5,797 nt of DNA, taken from contig DIKB01000072.1 in assembly GCA_002421445.1 (NCBI GenBank), forward strand, positions 1-5,797. The letters run 5' to 3'. The notes beneath the pieces are model-generated. The model had not been told where the DNA came from, made no database searches, and saw nothing but the letters and a program-made list of their open reading frames with translations. The position numbers and the translations under genes are program-made. Position 1 is the first letter of the stretch. Every line of letters starts with the position of its first letter. The stretch is from Dehalococcoidia bacterium UBA5629 (lineage in GTDB: Bacteria > Chloroflexota > Dehalococcoidia > GIF9 > UBA5629). Shown in pieces: positions 1 to 5,374 of the stretch.

Positions 1-137
1 AGCAGCATCACGCCGGCGATGGTGGCGAGCGCGATCGGCGCCTTGTGGCGGCGGCTCGTCATCTGGCGCCCTTCGGTGAGCGCGAACAGGTCGCCGTTGT
101 CGCAGAAGCGCTGGATCTGCGCCGGCGTGCCCTCGAC
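1..137 (-). other. Foreign-looking high-GC segment resembling an SLC13 permease (TrkA_C end plus membrane helix)
   Basis: Residues 231-275 of the livG frame read VEGTPAQIQRF, then DLFALTEGRQ, then RRHKAPIALATIAGVML. From memory of the family, SLC13/DASS-type permeases with internal RCK_C (TrkA_C) domains show this order: a short G-D-x-L-x-V-E-G strand, a 'DLFxLTE'-like stretch, an Arg/Lys cluster, then a membrane helix starting 'APIALA'. Nearly every codon here ends in G or C, whereas the livG codons before about position 190 are mixed. Hand-counted GC is about 69% for 1-180 against about 56% for 181-420. The exact junction is not visible; somewhere between 108 and 190 is plausible, with the V-E-G-T-P-A-Q-I-Q motif as the likely crossover. 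The family identification is from pattern memory only. Confidence 0.55.
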
Positions 138-827
138 CAGCTTGACGCCGAGGCTCAGGACAACGATCCGGTCGCACAGGCTCATCACCGCCTTCATATC
201 GTGCTCGACGATCAATACGGTAATGCCGCGATCGCGAATATGCCTGATCTTCTCGGTCATCGCCTTCGTCTCGCTCGGATTCATCCCGGTTACCGGCTCA
301 TCAAGCAGCAGCAACTCAGGCCCTGTTGCCAGTGCGATGGCGATGGCAAGAGCGCGCTGATGTCCGTGAGGCAGATTGATCGCCAGGTCATCCTTCAATG
401 GCATCAGACCCATGAAATCGAGAATCTCCATAACCCTCTGTTTCTTTTCGGCATCCTCGTGATTTGCCCCCGGCGTATGGAAAAATGCTTTCCATGCCGG
501 CTCGCGGTAATGCCGGTGATAGCCGCTGTACACATTTTCAAATACCGTTTCCTGCATAAACAGAGTCGGCTGCTGAAATATCCTGCCGATGCCGAACCGG
601 GCAATCTGATCGATGCGCAGATCGGTTATCTCTCGATCTTTATATATAACCTTTCCCTTGTCGGGATGATAGAAGCCACTGATAATATTGAACAGCGTGC
701 TCTTGCCGGCACCGTTCGGGCCGATGAGACCGCAGATCTCGGACGTATGCACCTCGAAACTAACGTCACGGAGAGCGATCAACCCCCCGAATATCTTGGT
801 TACATTTCTAACCTGCAGCAAATCCAT
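1..827 (-). CDS. livG: LivG-type ABC transporter ATPase, partial, with an abnormal C-terminal tail
   Basis: This is a cytoplasmic ATPase subunit of a branched-chain amino acid type importer, powering the LivH/LivM channel. The ATG at 827 lies 3 bp after the livM stop, and 275 codons are visible before the window edge. ABC motifs appear in order: Walker A GPNGAGKST (36-44), Q-loop in IFQQ (83-86), signature LPHGHQR (152-158) in place of the usual LSGGQ, Walker B LLLLDEP (172-178), D-loop GMNP (181-184) and H-loop His209 in VEHD. Up to about residue 235 it is a normal LivG. Family members then end shortly with something like 'NPxVIEAYLG'. Here the frame runs on through about residues 240-275, ending in a Lys/Arg-rich stretch and a hydrophobic segment (APIALATIAGVML) in very high-GC codons. 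That tail does not belong to LivG. The stop lies beyond the window. The ATPase assignment is secure; whether the full reading frame exists in a real genome is doubtful. Confidence 0.9.
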   Translation of the reverse strand, partial: MDLLQVRNVTKIFGGLIALRDVSFEVHTSEICGLIGPNGAGKSTLFNIISGFYHPDKGKVIYKDREITDLRIDQIARFGIGRIFQQPTLFMQETVFENVYSGYHRHYREPAWKAFFHTPGANHEDAEKKQRVMEILDFMGLMPLKDDLAINLPHGHQRALAIAIALATGPELLLLDEPVTGMNPSETKAMTEKIRHIRDRGITVLIVEHDMKAVMSLCDRIVVLSLGVKLVEGTPAQIQRFCDNGDLFALTEGRQMTSRRHKAPIALATIAGVML

Positions 828-830
828 AAT

Positions 831-1865
831 CTAACCCCGACCCACCTCTGCCGTTTCTTTAAATCCTGTTTTGTCCGACCTGCCCTTCCCTTTAAGATTC
901 CAAAAAGGATCAACCTTCGAATTTTTTATTGTACCGAGTATGCCGCCGGGGAAGAACAGGATTATGATGAGCAGCAGCGCACCGGTAATTATCGGCTCAA
1001 TTTCTTTAACTATACGTAAATATTCAGGAACAAAAGTCATCAGAACCGCGCCGATAATCGGCCCGAGGATGTAATACTCAAGACCTCCGACCACAGCATA
1101 GAGTTGTACATATATGGAGAGCCAGCCGCCGAAAGCGCCAGGCGTGATAATCTGCGAGTAATGGGCATAGAAACAGCCTGCAAGCGCCGCAACCGTCGAT
1201 CCGACGACGAAGGCCAGCAGCCTATACTTGTACGGATTAATACCCAGTGTGCCCGCCAGGTGGGGACTCAGCTTGATGGCACGCCACACCCTGCCCATAC
1301 GCGATGAATAGAGCGCATTGAACGCCAGCACAACGAGCAGAAGAACAGCCAGCATGAGATAGTAGAATGCCGTTTTTGAGGTAAACTGGACGGGGCCGAT
1401 GGCGTCGGGACGTGAGATGCCGATAATGCCTCCCCAGCCGCCGAGAAACTCGAGCTGACCGGCAGCAATGATAACCACCTGTACGAAGATGAGGCTGATG
1501 ATCACAAACGCCACACCGGCATTCCGAACAAATACCGAGCCGAAGCCGAGCGCCAGAACAGCAGCAATCAGTACCACCAGAGGCAATGCCAGCCAGAAGG
1601 AAAATCCGGCGTTCATCACCAGCAACGTCGACGCGTAGGCACCGATCGCATAAAAAGCGGCAGCGCCGAGCGTAATCAGTCCTGCGCTATATAATAAACT
1701 GAAAGTCATCGCCAGAATCGCGCCGAGCGATGACATGATGAGCAGATGCTTTATATAATCGCTGTCGATAACCAGCGGCAAAACGAGAAGCACAACCGCC
1801 GTGAGTACTATGGCAATCAGCTTTTTCCTGCTGCCGATGGCATTTTTATTCGGTAGCTTCGCCAA
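831..1865 (-). CDS. livM: LivM-type branched-chain amino acid ABC transporter permease
   Basis: This is an inner-membrane permease of 344 residues, pairing with LivH to form the translocation channel. It is a BPD_transp_2-type protein with roughly nine or ten hydrophobic segments. The family's glycine-rich stretch appears as GLITLGAAAFYAIGAY (62-77). The EAA-like cytoplasmic loop that contacts the ATPases is seen as GRVWRAIKLSPHLAGTLGIN (191-210), followed by YKYRLLAF. A polar C-terminal tail of about 30 residues follows FFPGGILGT (304-312). The start is TTG at 1865: GGGAGG (1871-1876) sits 5 nt upstream, the first membrane helix begins near residue 15, and the next in-frame Met is residue 44, inside the second helix. 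The gene overlaps the end of livH by 20 bp, so the two are probably translationally coupled. It stops 3 bp before livG. Confidence 0.95.
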   Translation of the reverse strand: MAKLPNKNAIGSRKKLIAIVLTAVVLLVLPLVIDSDYIKHLLIMSSLGAILAMTFSLLYSAGLITLGAAAFYAIGAYASTLLVMNAGFSFWLALPLVVLIAAVLALGFGSVFVRNAGVAFVIISLIFVQVVIIAAGQLEFLGGWGGIIGISRPDAIGPVQFTSKTAFYYLMLAVLLLVVLAFNALYSSRMGRVWRAIKLSPHLAGTLGINPYKYRLLAFVVGSTVAALAGCFYAHYSQIITPGAFGGWLSIYVQLYAVVGGLEYYILGPIIGAVLMTFVPEYLRIVKEIEPIITGALLLIIILFFPGGILGTIKNSKVDPFWNLKGKGRSDKTGFKETAEVGRG

Positions 1866-2739
1866 GCAAACCTCCCGGCCTGATTATGAGGATGATAATG
1901 ACCAGCATGAAGACAAAAAGCTCGGCAACGCCGCCGAGGAACTGGAATCCGAAGCTCAACAGCAGTCCGACAAGCAAACCGCCGATAATTGTTCCCCGAT
2001 AGCTGCCGATGCCGCCGAGCAACAGCACCAGAAACGACAGAAATATCACGTTTTGTCCCATCTGATTGGTAACTGAGAACAGGGGAGCAATGATAGCCCC
2101 AGCCAGACCGGCAAGAGCGCTGCCCAGTGCAAAACATAAAACAAGAATCCAGAAGGCATTGACACCCTGCAGCGTCACGGCTTCCGGATCGTAACTCACC
2201 GCCCGCAGCAACCTGCCGAAGGACGTTTTATACATAAGCAAATAGAGGCCAAGGCATACCAGCACGCTGAGGATAATAATGACCACTCTCAGTAAGGATA
2301 TCCTGACATCGAAGATATCCAGTATCTGGGGGAAAGGTGACTGAATACCCCTTTCCTGTGTACCGAAGGCCAGTAGCGTACCCTGCTGCAGGATCATCAT
2401 CAGGCCAACAGAAGCCATGGCGCTCAGCAGCAGCCGGTAGGAAAACGAGGTGCTCACAGTGAAGCGTTTGCTGAGGATGGCGAAGATGCCGAGATAGCTT
2501 AATGCGCCGACGATTGCCAGGGCAATACCAGCCAGGAGCAGGGACACGATATAGTTAACGTGAAGCATCTGGAAAAAGAGGAACATCACATAGGCGCCAA
2601 TCATATATAGCTGGCCGTGAGCGAAGTTCAAAATCTTGGTGCCTCTGAGGATGATATCGAGCCCCAGTACCATGAGGATATAGATAGACCCTATGGTAAG
2701 GGCATTAACCAGAAGTTGAACAAATAATCCCAGAGACAT
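1846..2739 (-). CDS. livH: LivH-type branched-chain amino acid ABC transporter permease
   Basis: This is an inner-membrane permease of 297 residues, the usual length for LivH, and the partner of LivM. Family hallmarks are visible: NFAHGQLYMIGAY (38-50), matching the 'NFAHGxxxMLGAY' block; the EAA-like loop GRLLRAVSYDPEAVTLQGVN (175-194); GGIGSYRGTIIGGLLVG (242-258); and a C-terminal RPGGLLG (287-293). Around eight hydrophobic segments are spread along the protein. The ATG at 2739 gives the typical LivH N-terminus (LVQLLVNALTIGSIY-like), but the ribosome binding site is weak: upstream there is only GAGTAGTAAG and no clear AGGAGG. Translation may therefore be lower than for the preceding binding-protein gene, which fits the stoichiometry of such systems. 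The gene ends within the start region of livM (20 bp overlap). It is separated from the binding-protein gene by 113 bp containing a strong stem-loop. Confidence 0.94.
   Translation of the reverse strand: MSLGLFVQLLVNALTIGSIYILMVLGLDIILRGTKILNFAHGQLYMIGAYVMFLFFQMLHVNYIVSLLLAGIALAIVGALSYLGIFAILSKRFTVSTSFSYRLLLSAMASVGLMMILQQGTLLAFGTQERGIQSPFPQILDIFDVRISLLRVVIIILSVLVCLGLYLLMYKTSFGRLLRAVSYDPEAVTLQGVNAFWILVLCFALGSALAGLAGAIIAPLFSVTNQMGQNVIFLSFLVLLLGGIGSYRGTIIGGLLVGLLLSFGFQFLGGVAELFVFMLVIIILIIRPGGLLGEATE
1871..1876 (-). promoter_or_regulatory. Ribosome binding site supporting the TTG start of livM
   Basis: The minus strand reads GGGAGG, then 5 nt (TTTGC), then TTG. The site lies inside the last codons of livH. 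It is the main reason for choosing the TTG at 1865, since no in-frame ATG or GTG precedes the first membrane segment in a position served by a comparable site. Confidence 0.75.
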
Positions 2740-2761
2740 TCTTACTACTCAATTCACCAGA

Positions 2762-2791
2762 GGAGCATGTGCCTTCAACGGCACATGCTCC
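2762..2791 (-). other. Perfect 12-bp stem-loop between the binding-protein gene and livH
   Basis: GGAGCATGTGCC (2762-2773) and GGCACATGCTCC (2780-2791) are exact reverse complements around a 6-nt loop. On the transcribed minus strand the stem is followed by TCTGGTGAATTG, not a U-tract, so it does not look like a complete intrinsic terminator. The position, 61 bp after the stop of the binding-protein gene and 22 bp before livH, suits an RNA element that protects the upstream message from 3' decay or partly attenuates readthrough. That role is inferred by analogy with intergenic hairpins in other binding-protein operons. Confidence 0.7.
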
Positions 2792-2852
2792 CTATCATAC
2801 TACAGCAGCAACGGATTGACCATAGTATACCCTATCCGGAAGGGTTTTTGTT

Positions 2853-4106
2853 CTATTTCCACTGTCCGCCGAAAGCGGTCTGGTTGGCTGCCAGCGCCTC
2901 CTCGGCAGAGATGGTTCCCAGATACTCGAAGTTTCCGCCCTTGTACAGGCTGAAATCGAGCGTGGCAACGGTATCGCAGAATCTGTCAACCTTATAGTCC
3001 GGCCTCTTCACCAGTATACCTTTACCGTTGGGGCTCTCCCATTGCAGGCCGTTTTTCGAGATATATGCTGAAACGACCTCGGGATCAACGCTATTCGCCT
3101 TTTTTACGGCTTCAACAAAGGCATAGAACGCAGGTATCCAAGTAAGGCTGGCTACGGACCATCCGCCGTATTTGGCTGTCCAGTCTGCTTTATACTGTTT
3201 GGCCATCGCAGTCGGATTCGGAATTTCGGTGGACGGCAGAATAGAGATAAGTCCCTCCATCGATTCCTTCGGCGTCACCGCCAGCACTTCAACCATATTG
3301 GGCGGCATCGGGCTGATATGAGCGCCTTTAAAACCAGCTTCATACAAAGCTTTGAACTGCAATCCGAACTGCGTTCCGGCGACGGCGCCGGGATAATCCA
3401 TAATGTCAGGCTTCAATGACATAATCTTTGTGGCAAACGGTGCGAAATCCTGTGTATCGCGAGGGTAGAAGATATTGTCCAGAACTTTTATACCAAGCTT
3501 GGTCGCAATATTTGCATGATCGCGAGCGAGAGCTTTTCCGGTCTCATCGTCCGGTGACAGGTTGACCATAGTTTGTGCATTCGGGAATGCCTTCTTCAGC
3601 AGCGGAAACAGCGGAGGCAGATTTGTTCTCCATGTCGCTGTGCCGTAGGTATACTGCATTTTTGGATCGATAATCTTTTCCGAAGCGCCGCCGCAGAACA
3701 CCGGTATTTTGGCAGGCTCGGTAACGGATAATCCGGCAACGATTGGGGCGGAGCCCACCTGGCAAATGATGAACTTCACTTTGTCCTCATTCACCAGACG
3801 CTCTACAGCGGCACGCCCGCCATCGGCAGTGTACTTATCGTCATAGATAACCAGATCGAGATTGTACTTCTGGCCGTTTACGGTAAGCCCTCCCGCTTTA
3901 TTGAAGGCGGGAATGATCATCTCCAGGGCCTTCTTGGTATCAATGCCGAGACTGTTGGTAAAAGGAAGCGTGGAACCGATTTTAAGGGTTTTCACGTCAC
4001 CCGTCGCAGCAGTTGCCGGTGCTGGAGGTGGAGCACCACAGGCGCCAAGGACAGGCAATGCTACGAGTACCAGAATCAGAAACAGGAACACCATCAGTTT
4101 TTTCAT
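2853..4106 (-). CDS. ABC transporter substrate-binding lipoprotein, branched-chain amino acid (HAAT) type
   Basis: This extracytoplasmic ligand-binding protein of 417 residues delivers substrate to LivH/LivM. The N-terminus is a lipoprotein signal: MKKL, a hydrophobic core, then the lipobox LGAC with Cys23 as lipidation site, followed by a Pro/Ala-rich linker (24-35). The mature part fits a type I periplasmic binding fold (Peripla_BP_6): LKIGSTLPFTNSLG (41-54), PAFNKAGG (66-73), VIYDDKYTADGGRAAVERLVNEDKV (residues 86-110), and DTQDFAPFATKIMSLKPDIM (217-236). The ATG at 4106 is chosen because AGGAG (4113-4117) lies 6 nt upstream and the signal peptide starts there; the frame stays open back to a GTG at 4235, but that would bury the signal sequence. 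The ligand is not deducible: this family includes binders of branched-chain amino acids, amides, urea and aromatic acids. It is the first gene of the importer operon, with a leader of about 200 nt. Confidence 0.95.
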   Translation of the reverse strand: MKKLMVFLFLILVLVALPVLGACGAPPPAPATAATGDVKTLKIGSTLPFTNSLGIDTKKALEMIIPAFNKAGGLTVNGQKYNLDLVIYDDKYTADGGRAAVERLVNEDKVKFIICQVGSAPIVAGLSVTEPAKIPVFCGGASEKIIDPKMQYTYGTATWRTNLPPLFPLLKKAFPNAQTMVNLSPDDETGKALARDHANIATKLGIKVLDNIFYPRDTQDFAPFATKIMSLKPDIMDYPGAVAGTQFGLQFKALYEAGFKGAHISPMPPNMVEVLAVTPKESMEGLISILPSTEIPNPTAMAKQYKADWTAKYGGWSVASLTWIPAFYAFVEAVKKANSVDPEVVSAYISKNGLQWESPNGKGILVKRPDYKVDRFCDTVATLDFSLYKGGNFEYLGTISAEEALAANQTAFGGQWK

Positions 4107-4112
4107 AGTAAT

Positions 4113-4117
4113 CTCCT
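4113..4117 (-). promoter_or_regulatory. Ribosome binding site fixing the start of the binding-protein gene
   Basis: AGGAG on the minus strand lies 6 nt before the ATG at 4106. It decides against the upstream in-frame GTG at 4235. Confidence 0.8.
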
Positions 4118-4189
4118 CATTATTTTTAGCTATAGTTAGCAAGTCAACAATACTTGCCGGGCACAAAGACAGAACTGCTGTTTGGATAC

Positions 4190-4235
4190 GTGACTCCAGT
4201 ATCACCGCAAGACTACGGTGAAGGGCCGGAGCCAC
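4190..4235 (-). promoter_or_regulatory. Composite stem-loop in the leader of the binding-protein gene
   Basis: On the minus strand GTGGCTCC (4235-4228) can pair with GGAGTCAC (4197-4190) over 8 bp with one G-U pair. Inside it TCACCG (4221-4216) pairs exactly with CGGTGA (4207-4202) around an 8-nt loop. An asymmetric internal loop (6 nt against 4 nt) separates the two stems. It sits about 85 nt upstream of the start codon. I do not recognise a known riboswitch class, and no U-tract follows, so it could be a regulatory leader element or simply an mRNA-stabilising fold. Chance pairing is not excluded. Confidence 0.4.
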
Positions 4236-4281
4236 TATCGGTAGATATACTTATTTGCGTGCATATAAAATGAGCTTCTCT

Positions 4282-4297
4282 GATTTTATCGAAAATC
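4282..4297. repeat. Small perfect palindrome in the leader region
   Basis: GATTTT and AAAATC flank a 4-nt centre (ATCG on the plus strand). It lies just downstream, in transcription direction, of the pentanucleotide repeat with the candidate -10 boxes. That is a typical place for a dimeric regulator operator or a 5' mRNA hairpin. The sequence is AT-rich and short, so significance is modest. Confidence 0.35.
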
Positions 4298-4300
4298 GCC

Positions 4301-4325
4301 AATAGTATAGTATAGTATAGTATAA
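4301..4325. repeat. Tandem pentanucleotide repeat (TATAG on the plus strand)
   Basis: Five consecutive 5-bp units are visible: AATAG, three exact TATAG, then TATAA. On the minus strand this is a CTATA array that generates four TATACT hexamers spaced 5 bp apart (4304-4309, 4309-4314, 4314-4319, 4319-4324), each a good -10 match. Short tandem arrays like this are prone to slipped-strand length change. Confidence 0.85.
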
Positions 4326-4343
4326 TATGTTATCAGTTTGCAA
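4314..4343 (-). promoter_or_regulatory. Candidate promoter of the importer operon
   Basis: The -35 candidate TTGCAA (4338-4343, 4 of 6 to TTGACA) is separated by 18 bp from the -10 candidate TATACT (4314-4319, 5 of 6 to TATAAT). The -10 lies in the pentanucleotide array, so neighbouring hexamers at 13 or 23 bp spacing are alternatives. Transcription would begin roughly 200 nt upstream of the binding-protein gene. No intrinsic terminator for pheA is visible before it, so readthrough from pheA is also possible. Confidence 0.45.
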
Positions 4344-4391
4344 TCCCGCATATACAAATACCCGATGACATCATACCTGAAATCGATTACA

Positions 4392-5231
4392 TTATGTCTT
4401 CGCCTTCGGGTATGAGCCGAGCACTTTCAAAAACACCGTATCCTTTTTAAGCTGAGCCAATGCTTCAGCGACTGGTTTATCCTTGCGATGGCCTTCGAAA
4501 TCGAGATAAAAATTGTATTCCCATGGTGTTCTCCTGGTAGGCCGCGATTCCACTTTTGTAAGATTGATTTGACGATCGGCAAACTCTTTCACCGCCGCAT
4601 AAACGGTCCCCGGTTTGTGCTTCAACAGAATCACTATCGACGTCCTGTCATCACAGGTAGGCGCTGAATCCTGTTTGGCAAGAATAAAAAATCTGGTTGA
4701 GTTCCTGGGGTTATCCTCTACCTCACGTGCCACTATTTGCATATCGTAAGCAAAAGCAACGCTTTCACTGGTGATCACAGCACAGTCATGCATCTTTTTC
4801 TCTTTGATCATCTTCACTATGGCAGTGGTCGTATACGTCGGTATCAATTCACATCCCAGATGTCTCAGAAAGGCCTGACATTGCGCCAGAGCATGGGGAT
4901 GAGAGTAAATTTTTTTAATTGAACCGAGACTTGTAGATTTGTTTGCTATCAGGCTGTAGGTCATCCTGATATGCATTTCACCGCAGACCATGACATCCGA
5001 TTCCAGCAGCAGATCGTACGTCCGGCCCATGCTGCCTTCCTGTGAATTTTCCACCGGCACAATGCCGTGAGATAGGCTGCCATCCTGCACCAGTTTGAAG
5101 ACTTTCTCAAGGGTATCGCACTGCCTGGTCTTTACAGACTTTCCAAAAAAATCAAATGCGACTTCCTGTGCATACGAGCCATCCTCTCCCTGAAAAGCTA
5201 CCTCCAGTCCGTTTACATTCTCAGCGCTCAT
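4392..5231 (-). CDS. pheA: Prephenate dehydratase with C-terminal ACT domain
   Basis: This cytoplasmic enzyme decarboxylates and dehydrates prephenate to phenylpyruvate, the penultimate step of phenylalanine synthesis. At 279 residues it is the normal length for the monofunctional form: there is no chorismate mutase domain. The catalytic PDT domain shows GEDGSYA (15-21), PVENSQEGS (59-67), SHPHALAQC (110-118), TYTTTA (132-137) and DNPRNSTRFF (173-182), whose Thr179 in TRF corresponds to the catalytic threonine. The ACT domain (about 197-275) keeps ESRP (228-231), but the usual phenylalanine-binding G-A-L triad reads G-T-V (208-210), which could alter feedback inhibition. The ATG at 5231 has an exact AGGAGG (5239-5244) 7 nt upstream. 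The gene follows the DAHP synthase at 143 bp, linking the first shared step to the phenylalanine branch. Confidence 0.97.
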   Translation of the reverse strand: MSAENVNGLEVAFQGEDGSYAQEVAFDFFGKSVKTRQCDTLEKVFKLVQDGSLSHGIVPVENSQEGSMGRTYDLLLESDVMVCGEMHIRMTYSLIANKSTSLGSIKKIYSHPHALAQCQAFLRHLGCELIPTYTTTAIVKMIKEKKMHDCAVITSESVAFAYDMQIVAREVEDNPRNSTRFFILAKQDSAPTCDDRTSIVILLKHKPGTVYAAVKEFADRQINLTKVESRPTRRTPWEYNFYLDFEGHRKDKPVAEALAQLKKDTVFLKVLGSYPKAKT

Positions 5232-5238
5232 TGTGAAA

Positions 5239-5244
5239 CCTCCT
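5239..5244 (-). promoter_or_regulatory. Strong ribosome binding site of pheA
   Basis: An exact AGGAGG on the minus strand, 7 nt from the ATG at 5231, fixes the pheA start. Confidence 0.85.
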
Positions 5245-5284
5245 GTTTCGAACTCATCTGCACAATAAGTATCCGTGGATTCTG

Positions 5285-5313
5285 ATTATCCTTGATTCTA
5301 CCACTGAAATCAA
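5285..5313 (-). promoter_or_regulatory. Candidate sigma-70-type promoter for pheA
   Basis: The minus strand reads TTGATT (5308-5313, 4 of 6 to consensus), 17 bp, then GATAAT (5285-5290, 5 of 6 to TATAAT). Transcription would start about 45 nt before the pheA ATG. No leader peptide rich in phenylalanine and no terminator/antiterminator pair is seen in the 143 bp gap, so classical attenuation is not supported. Cotranscription with the upstream DAHP synthase remains possible. Confidence 0.45.
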
Positions 5314-5374
5314 CATGAAGAGCAAACGTATTTGCTAAATGACAATAACCGCAATAGCTTATCGCATAGCGAAC

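Noticed and set aside
45..1019. A 324-codon plus-strand open frame across livG and the end of livM.
   Set aside because: It lies antisense to clear ABC transporter genes with full motif sets, has no recognisable protein features, and is a shadow of the minus-strand genes.
2829..2849. A terminator-like pattern on the plus strand: ACCCT, 7-nt loop, AGGGT, then a run of five T.
   Set aside because: The stem is only 5 bp and there is no plus-strand gene to terminate. In the minus direction the T-run is on the wrong side.
4119..4147. A near-consensus promoter on the minus strand: TTGACT, 17 bp, AATAAT.
   Set aside because: The match is good, but its predicted start near 4112 would leave out the AGGAG ribosome site of the gene right after it. 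Without start-site data it is more likely fortuitous in an AT-rich stretch.
4107..4235. An in-frame 43-codon upstream extension of the binding-protein gene from a GTG at 4235.
   Set aside because: It would bury the lipoprotein signal peptide. The ATG at 4106 has AGGAG at ideal spacing and starts with the typical MKK signal sequence.
4301..4325. The tandem repeat as a possible CRISPR or larger satellite.
   Set aside because: The units are 5 bp with no spacers and the array is only about 25 bp, so it is a microsatellite-like tract.
5232..5284. A phenylalanine attenuator or leader peptide upstream of pheA.
   Set aside because: No short reading frame with clustered Phe codons and no stem followed by a U-tract is present in the gap.
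5228..5374. The DAHP synthase frame stays open for 48 codons after its TAA and ends in a TGA overlapping the pheA ATG.
   Set aside because: The DAHP synthase already ends at a family-typical length after its last barrel motifs. A 48-codon open stretch is not rare by chance, and the translated sequence shows no domain.
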